This document shows positions 1-6,323 of a stretch of 15,645 nucleotides of DNA, in pieces. The notes beneath the pieces are model-generated. The model had not been told where the DNA came from. It ran no database searches and saw nothing but the letters and a program-made list of their open reading frames with translations. Numbering within the stretch: position 1 is the stretch's first letter; the number at the start of each line of letters is the position of its first letter. The DNA comes from Stenotrophomonas sp. (lineage in GTDB: Bacteria; Pseudomonadota; Gammaproteobacteria; Xanthomonadales; Xanthomonadaceae): assembly GCA_003510825.1 (NCBI GenBank), contig DOKO01000333.1, positions 1-15,645 on the forward strand, given 5' to 3'. The translations under genes and the position numbers were made by a program.

Positions 1-45
1 GGTCGACACCTACCAGAGCGGCGCAATGCCAACCTTGGTTGGCAC
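1..45. repeat. REP-like (SMAG-type) palindrome pair, left one cut by the window edge
   Basis: Positions 27-44 read TGCCAACCTTGGTTGGCA, a near-perfect hairpin with 8-bp arms. The same 18-nt core recurs at 14393-14410 and, inverted and with one change, at 14458-14475. On the minus strand positions 13-1 read GTAGGTGTCGACC, which looks like the GTAG head and first arm of another unit whose second arm lies outside the window. GTAG-headed short palindromes are the known SMAG/REP class of Stenotrophomonas maltophilia; assigning this pair to that class is by resemblance. The pair sits about 33 bp past the stop codon of the DUF805 gene. Confidence 0.65.
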
Positions 46-77
46 GCATGATCAATTCGGGGCGTGACCGGCTGCGA

Positions 78-449
78 TCAATCGCGCGGTGCGGCCGTGG
101 CGAAACGATTGCCGCCCGGGGTGCTGGGCAGCACCAGGAACACCAGCAGCACCAGGCTCACGATGGGGACGAGGGTCAGCAGCAGCCACCAGCCCGACCG
201 GTCCGTGTCGTGCAGGCGGCGCACGGTGACGGCAAGCGACGGCACCACAAAGATCAGCCACATCACCAGGCTCAGGCCGGTCGATGCCAGCGCCAGCGCC
301 TGCGAATCGATGTAACCGGCAACGAAGCCCAGTACATACAACGGGATCGACACGATCACGATGAACAGCTGGAACAACCAGAACTCGCTGCGGCTGGCGC
401 GCCCGCTGAACTGTGCATAGCGCTTGAGCGGCATCATCATCTTCAACAT
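78..449 (-). CDS. DUF805 family small inner-membrane protein
   Basis: This is a 123-residue integral membrane protein of the DUF805 family, whose molecular role is not established. Two family signatures are visible: SGRASRSEFWLF near residues 15-26 and VRRLHDTDRSGWW near residues 76-88. Hydrophobic segments lie at about residues 24-45, 50-72 and 87-107, so three to four membrane passes are likely. The start is supported by an AAGGAG ribosome-binding site (complement of 457-462) about 7 bp before the ATG. The gene diverges from the fimbrial operon and shares a 318-bp regulatory gap with it. A second DUF805 gene lies at 13085-13477. Length is normal for the family and the gene looks intact. Confidence 0.85.
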   Translation of the reverse strand: MLKMMMPLKRYAQFSGRASRSEFWLFQLFIVIVSIPLYVLGFVAGYIDSQALALASTGLSLVMWLIFVVPSLAVTVRRLHDTDRSGWWLLLTLVPIVSLVLLVFLVLPSTPGGNRFATAAPRD

Positions 450-767
450 CGAAACACTCCTTGAAAGAAGCGTGCACTATCGGCTGCAGCGTCGCGGGTG
501 CGATATCGGATTCGTTGCAACCTCGTCGTGCATGTCGATGAAGTGAGGGTTCTGCCACAGTTCTGGTACTACGGGTCTGTGGGCGAAAACGCGCGAACCG
601 ATGCTGCAGGTCGTGGGGCAGCAGATCATCGATGATGATAATGATTGATATTCCCGGGACGATTTCCAGCGATTAAGTCGGGCAGCGGCCGGGTCGCCAT
701 TTGCAACTATTTGTATGGGCTTGGGCGGGGGGATTTTTCAGAATGGGCACCTCGAAAGGAGCCCGCC
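450..767. promoter_or_regulatory. Divergent intergenic region between the DUF805 gene and the fimbrial operon
   Basis: This 318-bp gap separates two divergent genes and must hold the promoters of both. It carries no convincing open reading frame: upstream in-frame extensions of the chaperone lack a ribosome-binding site and would bury its signal peptide. Its AT-rich centre (about 620-655) contrasts with the G+C-rich surroundings and contains a Fur-box-like motif (separate entry). A possible -35 TTGATA lies at 645-650, but I find no good -10 at the right distance, so no promoter is called. Confidence 0.6.
625..649. promoter_or_regulatory. AT-rich operator candidate: 12-bp palindrome overlapping a Fur-box-like motif
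   Basis: Positions 625-636 form the perfect palindrome ATCATCGATGAT. Overlapping it, 631-649 (GATGATGATAATGATTGAT) matches the classical 19-bp Fur box at 14 of 19 positions by hand count and contains GATAATGAT intact. The site lies about 120 bp before the chaperone start and about 180 bp before the DUF805 start. Iron or Fur control is an inference from the match only. Confidence 0.35.
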
Positions 768-1505
768 ATGATTCGTCCCGCCCTGCTGTTGCTGTCCTTA
801 CTGGCCATCGCGCCGGCGAGCCATGCTGGCACGCCGCAGATCAGCGTTGGCCCTCTGTTCGATTACCTGCCCGCCAACAGCAGCCATCTGCTCAAGCGCA
901 TCCGCAATACCGGCGAAGGGACGGCCTATGTCCGCGTCGAAGTTTCGCGGATGCAGTTCAATGGCGAAGGCAAGCCCGTGGAAATGCCGGTGGATACGGC
1001 GGCATTGGCGCGTAATGCCGACGGTGCCGAGGGCCTCATCGCCAGCCCTGGCCGGCTCATCATCGCCGCCAATGGGCAGCAGGCAACTCGTCTGGTGTAT
1101 CGCGGTGCCCGGGACGAAGAGCGTTACTTCCGTCTCCGCTTCATTCCCGTGGTACCCACTGCCGATGAGTTTTCGTTGAGCGAGGAACAGACGCAGGAAG
1201 CAGCAGGGCTGAGCTCGGCCATCCATGTATTTACTGGCTACGGCACCATCCTTTTCGTGCCCCCTGCCAATGCGCGCTACGACACCCGCATCGACGGAAA
1301 CACCGTGCACAACCAGGGCAATGCGACCCTGGTGCTCGACAACCTGCGTTACTGCGAACAGTCCAGCCCCGATACCTGCACTCCCGGTGTGCTGGCACAT
1401 GTACGGCCCGGCAATAGCTACGCGCTGACCCCGGGATCGGAACAGTTTGCTCGTTTCGACCTGCTTGAAGGCGACGCCAAGCGCAGGGTGGATGCGCGCC
1501 GCTAG
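768..1505 (+). CDS. Periplasmic fimbrial chaperone (CS1/alpha-type, CooB/CblB-like)
   Basis: This 245-residue PapD-like chaperone is expected to hold pilin subunits in the periplasm by donor-strand complementation and pass them to the usher. The start ATG at 768 follows an AAAGGAG site (755-761) and opens a clear signal peptide ending SHA at about residue 20; a longer in-frame start upstream has neither. The first immunoglobulin-like domain (about 22-135) shows the usual alternating strands, such as ISVGPLFDYLPANSSH and RYFRLRFIPVVP. The second domain carries Cys196 and Cys204, which could form a disulfide. It is the first gene of a chaperone-pilin-usher-tip set, the order of the CooBACD and CblBACD operons. 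The family assignment rests on this context and on the fold signature, and is stronger for 'fimbrial chaperone' than for the subtype. Confidence 0.85.
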   Translation: MIRPALLLLSLLAIAPASHAGTPQISVGPLFDYLPANSSHLLKRIRNTGEGTAYVRVEVSRMQFNGEGKPVEMPVDTAALARNADGAEGLIASPGRLIIAANGQQATRLVYRGARDEERYFRLRFIPVVPTADEFSLSEEQTQEAAGLSSAIHVFTGYGTILFVPPANARYDTRIDGNTVHNQGNATLVLDNLRYCEQSSPDTCTPGVLAHVRPGNSYALTPGSEQFARFDLLEGDAKRRVDARR

Positions 1506-1616
1506 CGCGTTCCTGCTCCATCTCAAGTTACTGCAGGCGGTCCCGCCAGGAGACCGCTGGCAACGCCTTGCCTTGTTTCCTGGCCCGATACCCCTTCATC
1601 CAACTGAGAAACTCCC
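1506..1616 (+). promoter_or_regulatory. Chaperone-pilin spacer with a hairpin
   Basis: GCGGTC (1537-1542) and GACCGC (1552-1557) form a 6-bp stem with a 9-nt loop in the leader of the major pilin gene. It has no T run, so it is not a typical terminator. It could be a 5' stabiliser or processing site, which would fit a pilin made in excess of its chaperone; that role is inferred. Confidence 0.3.
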
Positions 1617-2114
1617 ATGTCGATCAAGACTGTTGCACTGGCCGCCGCTGCGGCCCTCACCCTGGCCCCGGGTATTGCCCTGGCCGCCGTCGAATCCAAG
1701 AGCATCACCGTCAACGTGCAGGCCGATGTGCCGAACACCGCCGGTCTGCAGATCTCCACCCCGGATGGCTGGGAAGGCGCACCGCAGACCCTGCCGTGGG
1801 ACACCGCCCGCCAGGAACTGCGCGAGCTGACCGGCCGCGTCATCAACGTGAAGTCGCCGGCCGCGATCAGCGCCTACCTGAGCGCCGCAGCCCAGATGTC
1901 GTCGGCTGCTGAAGTGGTGGCACTGACGGTGAAGCTCGACAACGTCACCGTGCCGGCAACGGCGGCCAACAAGATCACGGTCGCCACCGCCGCACAGGCT
2001 GCTGCCGGCAAGTCCCTGGCATTCGCCATTGCGCCGGTCAAGCCGACTGGCGATTACGTGCAGGGCAGCTATGCGGGTCAGTTCCACATGATGTTCGAAA
2101 GCGACATTCCGTAA
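1617..2114 (+). CDS. CS1-type fimbrial major subunit (CooA/CblA-like pilin)
   Basis: This 165-residue precursor should be the structural pilin polymerised into the pilus rod. A signal peptide with a long Ala/Leu core ends PGIALA at residue 23, leaving about 142 residues, close to CS1-type pilins. The mature N-terminus contains the alternating strand SITVNVQADV, the donor-strand-exchange segment, followed by TAGLQISTPDG; this resembles the ITVTASVDP start of CooA. The C-terminus VQGSYAGQFHMMFESDIP is the closing beta strand. There are no cysteines, as usual in this family. The ribosome-binding site is weak (GAGA about 10 bp upstream), which is odd for an abundant subunit. The 3' end of this gene is repeated twice more downstream (separate entry). 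Confidence 0.87.
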   Translation: MSIKTVALAAAAALTLAPGIALAAVESKSITVNVQADVPNTAGLQISTPDGWEGAPQTLPWDTARQELRELTGRVINVKSPAAISAYLSAAAQMSSAAEVVALTVKLDNVTVPATAANKITVATAAQAAAGKSLAFAIAPVKPTGDYVQGSYAGQFHMMFESDIP

Positions 2115-2163
2115 GTCGCGTCACCGGCCTTCGGCACGGATCGCCGCAGGCCGTCAGAGGTGC

Positions 2164-2353
2164 CGGCACAAGGATGTGCGGGGCACCTGTGCGGGCCCGT
2201 TCCGCTTGATGTTCAAGGACATCATGGAATGCCGCCCGCAACCCGTCTACGGCATGGAGCGCTGCAAGGCATCACGGGAGCTGCCACAGGGACGTGCAGG
2301 GCGCCGGTGCGCGCCAGTTCCGTTTGATGGTCGAACGCGACATCACTCTGTAA
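2164..2353 (+). pseudogene. Remnants of two fimbrial-pilin C-termini
   Basis: In the frame of the pilin homology, copy 2 (from about 2164) reads VRGTCAGPFRLMFKDI and runs on without a stop. Copy 3 (2285-2353) reads VQGAGARQFRLMVERDITL followed by TAA. Both match the pilin ending VQGSYAGQFHMMFESDIP. Neither has a start codon with a ribosome-binding site or the N-terminal donor strand, so they cannot make a pilin. They could be relics of further pilin genes deleted down to their last strands, or products of local tandem duplication followed by drift. Confidence 0.6.
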
Positions 2354-2368
2354 CCCCCGTACACGGCT

Positions 2369-2387
2369 TGCGGCACGGATTGCCGCA
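2369..2387 (+). promoter_or_regulatory. Hairpin just before the usher gene
   Basis: TGCGGCA (2369-2375), a 5-nt loop, then TGCCGCA (2381-2387) form a perfect 7-bp stem, 9 bp before the usher's AAGGAG site. Copies 1 and 2 of the tandem repeat hold decayed forms of the same stem. It has no T run, but could impede 3' exonucleases or weaken readthrough from pilin into usher; that role is inferred. Confidence 0.4.
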
Positions 2388-2407
2388 GGTCGTCCAAGGA
2401 GTCCCCC

Positions 2408-4951
2408 ATGCACGCCTCGATCCGTCACATTGCCCTGCGAATGGGCCCACTGGCCACGGCCGTGGCTGCCCTGGTGACGGCCACCTCCACGCAGGCGGCC
2501 GGCCTGGCCCTGGGCGAGCTGCCCAGCCTGCTGGAGCAGCGCGATCGCATGCCCGCAGAATTCCGCAGCCATCTGTTCGGCGCGCCGTTGACGGTGCGCG
2601 TGGACCTGGATGGCCGCTACCTGGGGGATGCCGAAGTTGTGCTGCATGAGGACAACCGCGTTCAGCTGCTGGCCTTCACCGAGGCCTACGAAAGCCCGTG
2701 GCCGGAAACCGAGCGTGCGCGCTGGGCCCAGCAGCTGGCCCAGCCCATGCCGTTGGGTATCTGCGCCAACGCCTGCCGTGGTCTTGCGGCACTGCATTAC
2801 AGTCTTTCCAATTCCCTGCTGACCCTGCTCACGCCGGATGCCGGCAACACAGAGGCGCGCCATGTCGCATTGCCCGAAGCGGGCAGCCATGGCCTGATCG
2901 TGCGCAACAGCCTGTCCGTCCACGGCGGACAGGACCAGCCCACGGCAGCACGCTACAGTGCCGAACTGCGCGGCAGCGTGGGCCGCTGGAGCACGGTCGG
3001 CAGTTACCAGTACTACGCGCAGGCCGCCAGCCGCGAGCATTATCTCAGCGCGCTGTATGCGCAGCGCGAGCTGGGCGACCACTTCGTGCGTGCCGGTTAC
3101 TTCCTGCCCACCTTCGAAGGCATCATCCGCCAGCCGCGTGCCCCCGGTGCGCAGAGTGACACCGCGCTGGGCGTCATGTTCGGGTCATCCGATGTGCTGC
3201 TGGCCGATTCCCGCAGCCCCAGTGCCTATCCCGTGTATGTCACCGCCAGCCGCGAAGGCGTGGTGGAGATCTATCGCGATGGCCGCCTGCTGTCCACGCA
3301 GGGCGTCAAGCCGGGCATCCAGGAAATCGACACCCGGCGCTTGCCGGGCGGCATCTATGATGTCGAGCTGCGGGTGATCGCCGACGGCCAGGAGGCTTCG
3401 CGCGAAGCGGCATCCATCCACAAGCCGACGCGCTGGTCAGACCCCACGCGGCGTTGGCGCTACAGCCTGTTTGCCGGCCAGCAGCAGGGCTTGTTGAACA
3501 GCACCGCCGTGCAGGGCAAGGGCGGCGCGGCTGCAGGCGCGGTGGTCAATTACCTGCTGCATCCGCGTGCGGTGGCCGGTGCCACGGCGCAGAAGATCGG
3601 TCAGCGCGAATCTGCGGGTGTGTCGCTCGACTGGCAGGCCACCACTGCGCTGAGTACCTACACCAATTTCTACACGTCCAGCGATGCTGGTCGTGGCATG
3701 GACCTGCAGGCGCTGTACCGCTACCGCGCCGGCAGCGTGGTGGCCAACCATGGCCGCAGCTGGGTGGAACAGCGCCAGTACGTGTTTCCTGGCGACGGCG
3801 CGCCACCGCGCTGGCAGACCAGCGGCGGCTGGCAGGACACCACCGCAGTGTCCATCAGCCACCGCTTTGGCCAGCGCGATCACGCCAACATCCGCATCGC
3901 GCGCACTGACGGCTACACCCGTGGAACCGGTCTGGATGTGTCCTACGGCCGCCGCGAAACCCTGTTCGGCCGGCACGATGTGAACTGGCAGGTGTCTGCC
4001 TATGACCGGCCCGGCAGCATGGCCACGCACTACCGTCGTCAGCGCGGTATCGATCTCACCGTCAGCCTGTCCCTCGGCAGCGACCGCCGCAGTTATGGCG
4101 GCAGCCTTGGCAGCCGTACCGGTGATACCGGCCGCCGCGACAGCTACGTGACGGCCACGGCCACCCAGCAGATCGACAGCCGCTACGTGCGCAGCGCCAA
4201 TGGCATGGTCACCGTCGACAGCCAGGGCGTCGGCGCCGGCGCCGGCCTGCTGCTGCAAAGCCCGCTGCTGGAAGGTGATGTGTATCTCAACCGCAGTTCC
4301 AGCGAAGGCCGCATGAGTGGCAGCGCCAATCTGGAAAGTACAGCGGTGTTTGGTGGCGGCCACGCCGCCCTGATCGGGCAGGGCCGTGGCACCAGCCCGG
4401 AAACAGGAATGATCGTGGATGTCCGCAGCGATTTCCCGGGCGTGCAGCTGCGTGCCGACGACAGCCAGGGCGGTGGGATGATGCTGCGGCCGGGCCGCAA
4501 TTTCGTTCCGGTCAACGCCTACCGTGCCGGCCACGTGCAGTTCGATTTCCACGGCCGCCACGCGCCGGCCGCCACCCTGCAACCGGCCACGGTGCGCTAC
4601 CACCTCAACAAGGGTGGAGTGATGCACACCACCCTGGATGTGCTGCGCACGTACACGGTGATGGGCCAGGTGGTCGATGGCAGCGGCAACGGCGTGCGCG
4701 GCGTGCACGTCATCAACCATGCCGGCCGCACGGTCAGCCAGGACGATGGCTTCTTCACCCTGGAACTGAGCGCGCGCGCTCCGGTGGTGCAGATGCAGTA
4801 CCCGGACCAGATCAGCTGCACGCTGACGCTGGAAGAAGACCGCTACCCGCGTGAGGGTGATCTGCTGATGGTGGGTGGTGTCGGTTGCCCTTCAGCACTG
4901 GCCGCGCGGAGGGCTGCACCCTCCACCCATCTTTCAAGGAGTGAACCATGA
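2408..4951 (+). CDS. Outer-membrane fimbrial usher (CooC/CblC-like)
   Basis: This 847-residue usher forms the outer-membrane pore through which pilins are assembled and exported. AAGGAG (2396-2401) precedes the ATG, and a signal peptide ends TQA near residue 30. The N-terminal part (about 31-170) should receive chaperone-pilin complexes. An E-set region typical of TcfC/CooC ushers lies at about 268-345, with VYVTASREGVVEIYRDGR and RRLPGGIYDVELRV. A long stretch of amphipathic barrel strands rich in Tyr, Arg and Ser runs from about 350 to 740. The C-terminal domain (about 747-835, from YTVMGQVVDGSGNGVRGV) corresponds to the CS1-pili formation C-terminal domain and has the cysteine pair ISCTL and VGCPS. 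The length fits the family. The stop overlaps the next start by 4 bp (ATGA), implying translational coupling. Confidence 0.9.
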   Translation: MHASIRHIALRMGPLATAVAALVTATSTQAAGLALGELPSLLEQRDRMPAEFRSHLFGAPLTVRVDLDGRYLGDAEVVLHEDNRVQLLAFTEAYESPWPETERARWAQQLAQPMPLGICANACRGLAALHYSLSNSLLTLLTPDAGNTEARHVALPEAGSHGLIVRNSLSVHGGQDQPTAARYSAELRGSVGRWSTVGSYQYYAQAASREHYLSALYAQRELGDHFVRAGYFLPTFEGIIRQPRAPGAQSDTALGVMFGSSDVLLADSRSPSAYPVYVTASREGVVEIYRDGRLLSTQGVKPGIQEIDTRRLPGGIYDVELRVIADGQEASREAASIHKPTRWSDPTRRWRYSLFAGQQQGLLNSTAVQGKGGAAAGAVVNYLLHPRAVAGATAQKIGQRESAGVSLDWQATTALSTYTNFYTSSDAGRGMDLQALYRYRAGSVVANHGRSWVEQRQYVFPGDGAPPRWQTSGGWQDTTAVSISHRFGQRDHANIRIARTDGYTRGTGLDVSYGRRETLFGRHDVNWQVSAYDRPGSMATHYRRQRGIDLTVSLSLGSDRRSYGGSLGSRTGDTGRRDSYVTATATQQIDSRYVRSANGMVTVDSQGVGAGAGLLLQSPLLEGDVYLNRSSSEGRMSGSANLESTAVFGGGHAALIGQGRGTSPETGMIVDVRSDFPGVQLRADDSQGGGMMLRPGRNFVPVNAYRAGHVQFDFHGRHAPAATLQPATVRYHLNKGGVMHTTLDVLRTYTVMGQVVDGSGNGVRGVHVINHAGRTVSQDDGFFTLELSARAPVVQMQYPDQISCTLTLEEDRYPREGDLLMVGGVGCPSALAARRAAPSTHLSRSEP

Positions 4952-6138
4952 AATGGATCGCCACCCTGCCGTTGCTGTTCGTTTCGCTGTGGTCTGTCAC
5001 CGCCCACGCCCAGGTTGTCGAAGCCAAAGTGACGGGCGTCTTCCGGCCCAGCGTACTAAATCCCGGCAACACGGCATTCGAGAACACCACCCCGCGCGGA
5101 TCGTTCTGCAGCTGGCGGCCGGGCGATTGCCAGCGGCGCAATGCCTACATCTTCGATCTGGGTAACCGCGAGTACTGGCGCAAAGAGGGTAGCGGTGACA
5201 ATGCGTCGTCGCGAAACACCACCTATTTCCGCTTCCCAGCACCGCGCCTGGTCACCTTCACCAACCGCGAAAGCGGCAACACCTTCCAGGCGGCAATCAG
5301 CTTTGTTGCAGTTTCAATGCGCATGGATTTCACCAACGGCGCAGATCCTTTCACGTACGGCGTTTCAGGGGGCTGTACATCCATTGTTTCTGCAGGCGGG
5401 CTCGGATGGGCTACGGGAGGCTGGGCCGTGCGTGATCCGTCCAATCCGCAGGTCTGCTTCAGCAACCGGACACGCAATAACCGTGTATACCGGTACCGCA
5501 ACGTGGGCATCGGCATCGATGCGGCACTGCCCAATGCCACGGCATTGCCAAACGGCCGTTACACGGCAAGCGAATCCTGGACCACCGGTGGCCTGGGATC
5601 GGACATAGACCTCGGCGACAACATCACCGGGGTGCAGGCGATACAGCTGAATTTCGAGTTCGACGTCCTGCACGATTTCCAGGTGCGCTTTCCCTCGGAG
5701 CAACCGCGTGTGCAGCTGGCACCGGAAGGGGGCTGGGCCCAGTGGATCGACCATGGCAAGCGACCGTCCAGCCTTCGCCAGCAGCTGCCGTTCCAGCTGA
5801 CCAGCTCGATGGACTTCAGCATGAAGCTGCGTTGTGAGCACGATGCGCCAGGCGACCGCTGTGGCATCCGCAATGCGAGCGACGGTGCGGTTGTGCCAGT
5901 GGATGTGGACGTGACCTTGCCTGGCATGGTCAATCAGCGCGACGGCCGCCCGGCGCAGTTCACGCCGTTGACGGCGCTGGACGCCAATGCCCCCCGTTTC
6001 TCGTCGCCGCAGTACGTACAGGATCGGCGGTCCGCGCTGCGCTTCATCGCGGGCCAAGCGGCGGTAGCCGACATGGTGAAATCACCGGGTTCCCAGTGGC
6101 GGGGTGACATCACCCTGGTGTTCGACGCCAACCCCTGA
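4948..6138 (+). CDS. Pilus tip adhesin / assembly initiator (CooD/CblD/CfaE-like)
   Basis: This 396-residue protein is the expected minor tip subunit, which both starts pilus assembly and binds the host or surface target. A signal peptide ends TAHA at residue 21. The layout fits two domains: an N-terminal adhesin part (about 22-220) and a C-terminal pilin part (about 225-396) with strand-rich segments such as IQLNFEFDVLHDFQV and VPVDVDVTLPGMV. There are six cysteines in the mature protein in three nearby pairs (54/61, 143/170, 296/305), consistent with periplasmic disulfides. It is somewhat longer than CfaE or CooD (about 360 residues). AAGGAG at 4936-4941 lies inside the usher gene's end. 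The receptor cannot be predicted from sequence. It is last in the operon and followed by a strong palindrome. Confidence 0.85.
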   Translation: MKWIATLPLLFVSLWSVTAHAQVVEAKVTGVFRPSVLNPGNTAFENTTPRGSFCSWRPGDCQRRNAYIFDLGNREYWRKEGSGDNASSRNTTYFRFPAPRLVTFTNRESGNTFQAAISFVAVSMRMDFTNGADPFTYGVSGGCTSIVSAGGLGWATGGWAVRDPSNPQVCFSNRTRNNRVYRYRNVGIGIDAALPNATALPNGRYTASESWTTGGLGSDIDLGDNITGVQAIQLNFEFDVLHDFQVRFPSEQPRVQLAPEGGWAQWIDHGKRPSSLRQQLPFQLTSSMDFSMKLRCEHDAPGDRCGIRNASDGAVVPVDVDVTLPGMVNQRDGRPAQFTPLTALDANAPRFSSPQYVQDRRSALRFIAGQAAVADMVKSPGSQWRGDITLVFDANP

Positions 6139-6166
6139 CGCCCACATCACGCGTGGCTGCCTTCCC

Positions 6167-6205
6167 GGGGTCAGACCCCATTGCAACGCAAAGGGCTCTG
6201 ACCCC
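6167..6205. terminator. 39-nt palindromic repeat, copy A; likely terminator of the fimbrial operon
   Basis: Two 18-nt arms surround an AAC loop; the outer arms are GGGGTCAGA and TCTGACCCC. By hand, 16 of 18 positions pair. It lies 28 bp past the tip-adhesin stop codon. A second copy of the same length, with the same loop and an identical 3' arm, lies at 12149-12187. There is no T run, so a classical intrinsic terminator is not proven; 3'-end protection is the alternative. Confidence 0.55.
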
Positions 6206-6216
6206 CAGCAGCAAGC

Positions 6217-6251
6217 GTGGCACACGACTGCGACCTAACGTCGCATGCCAC
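6217..6251 (+). promoter_or_regulatory. Two-part hairpin in the leader of the first autotransporter
   Basis: An inner stem TGCGAC/GTCGCA with loop CTAAC (6229-6245) is extended by an outer stem GTGGCA/TGCCAC (6217-6222 with 6246-6251), with a one-sided 6-nt bulge between them. It lies about 70 bp before the autotransporter start. The stem could be a leader structure or part of an operator. Confidence 0.35.
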
Positions 6252-6323
6252 GTTGCAACGCATTCGATGTTCAGTCCGCACGGCTCAACGGAGCATGGCC
6301 CACTGCTTTCGGAGGGTTTCCCC

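Larger units (their letters stand above)
2049..2410 (+). repeat. Three-copy ~118-bp imperfect tandem repeat of the pilin gene 3' end
   Basis: The anchor GTGC[A/G]GGGC occurs at 2058, 2176 and 2294, exactly 118 bp apart twice. Copy 1 is the real end of the pilin gene plus its spacer; copies 2 and 3 fill the rest of the gap up to the usher start. By hand, copy 1 and copy 3 match at about three quarters of positions both before and after the stop codon. Indels of 3 nt fall within the coding parts, consistent with former coding constraint. Copy 3 keeps the TAA stop; copy 2 has GAA at that place. Confidence 0.8.

Noticed and set aside
645..767. Longer N-terminus for the fimbrial chaperone, starting at 645.
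   Set aside because: No ribosome-binding site, and it would bury the signal peptide; AAAGGAG precedes the ATG at 768.
3437..4720. Long minus-strand open frame (427 codons) opposite the usher gene.
   Set aside because: Its Ala/His/Val-rich translation is typical of a shadow of a G+C-rich gene on the other strand; the plus-strand usher explains the region.
6153..6323. Longer N-terminus for autotransporter 1, starting at 6153.
   Set aside because: It would run through palindrome A and put 57 residues before a good signal peptide. GGAGG 8 bp before the ATG at 6324 decides the start.
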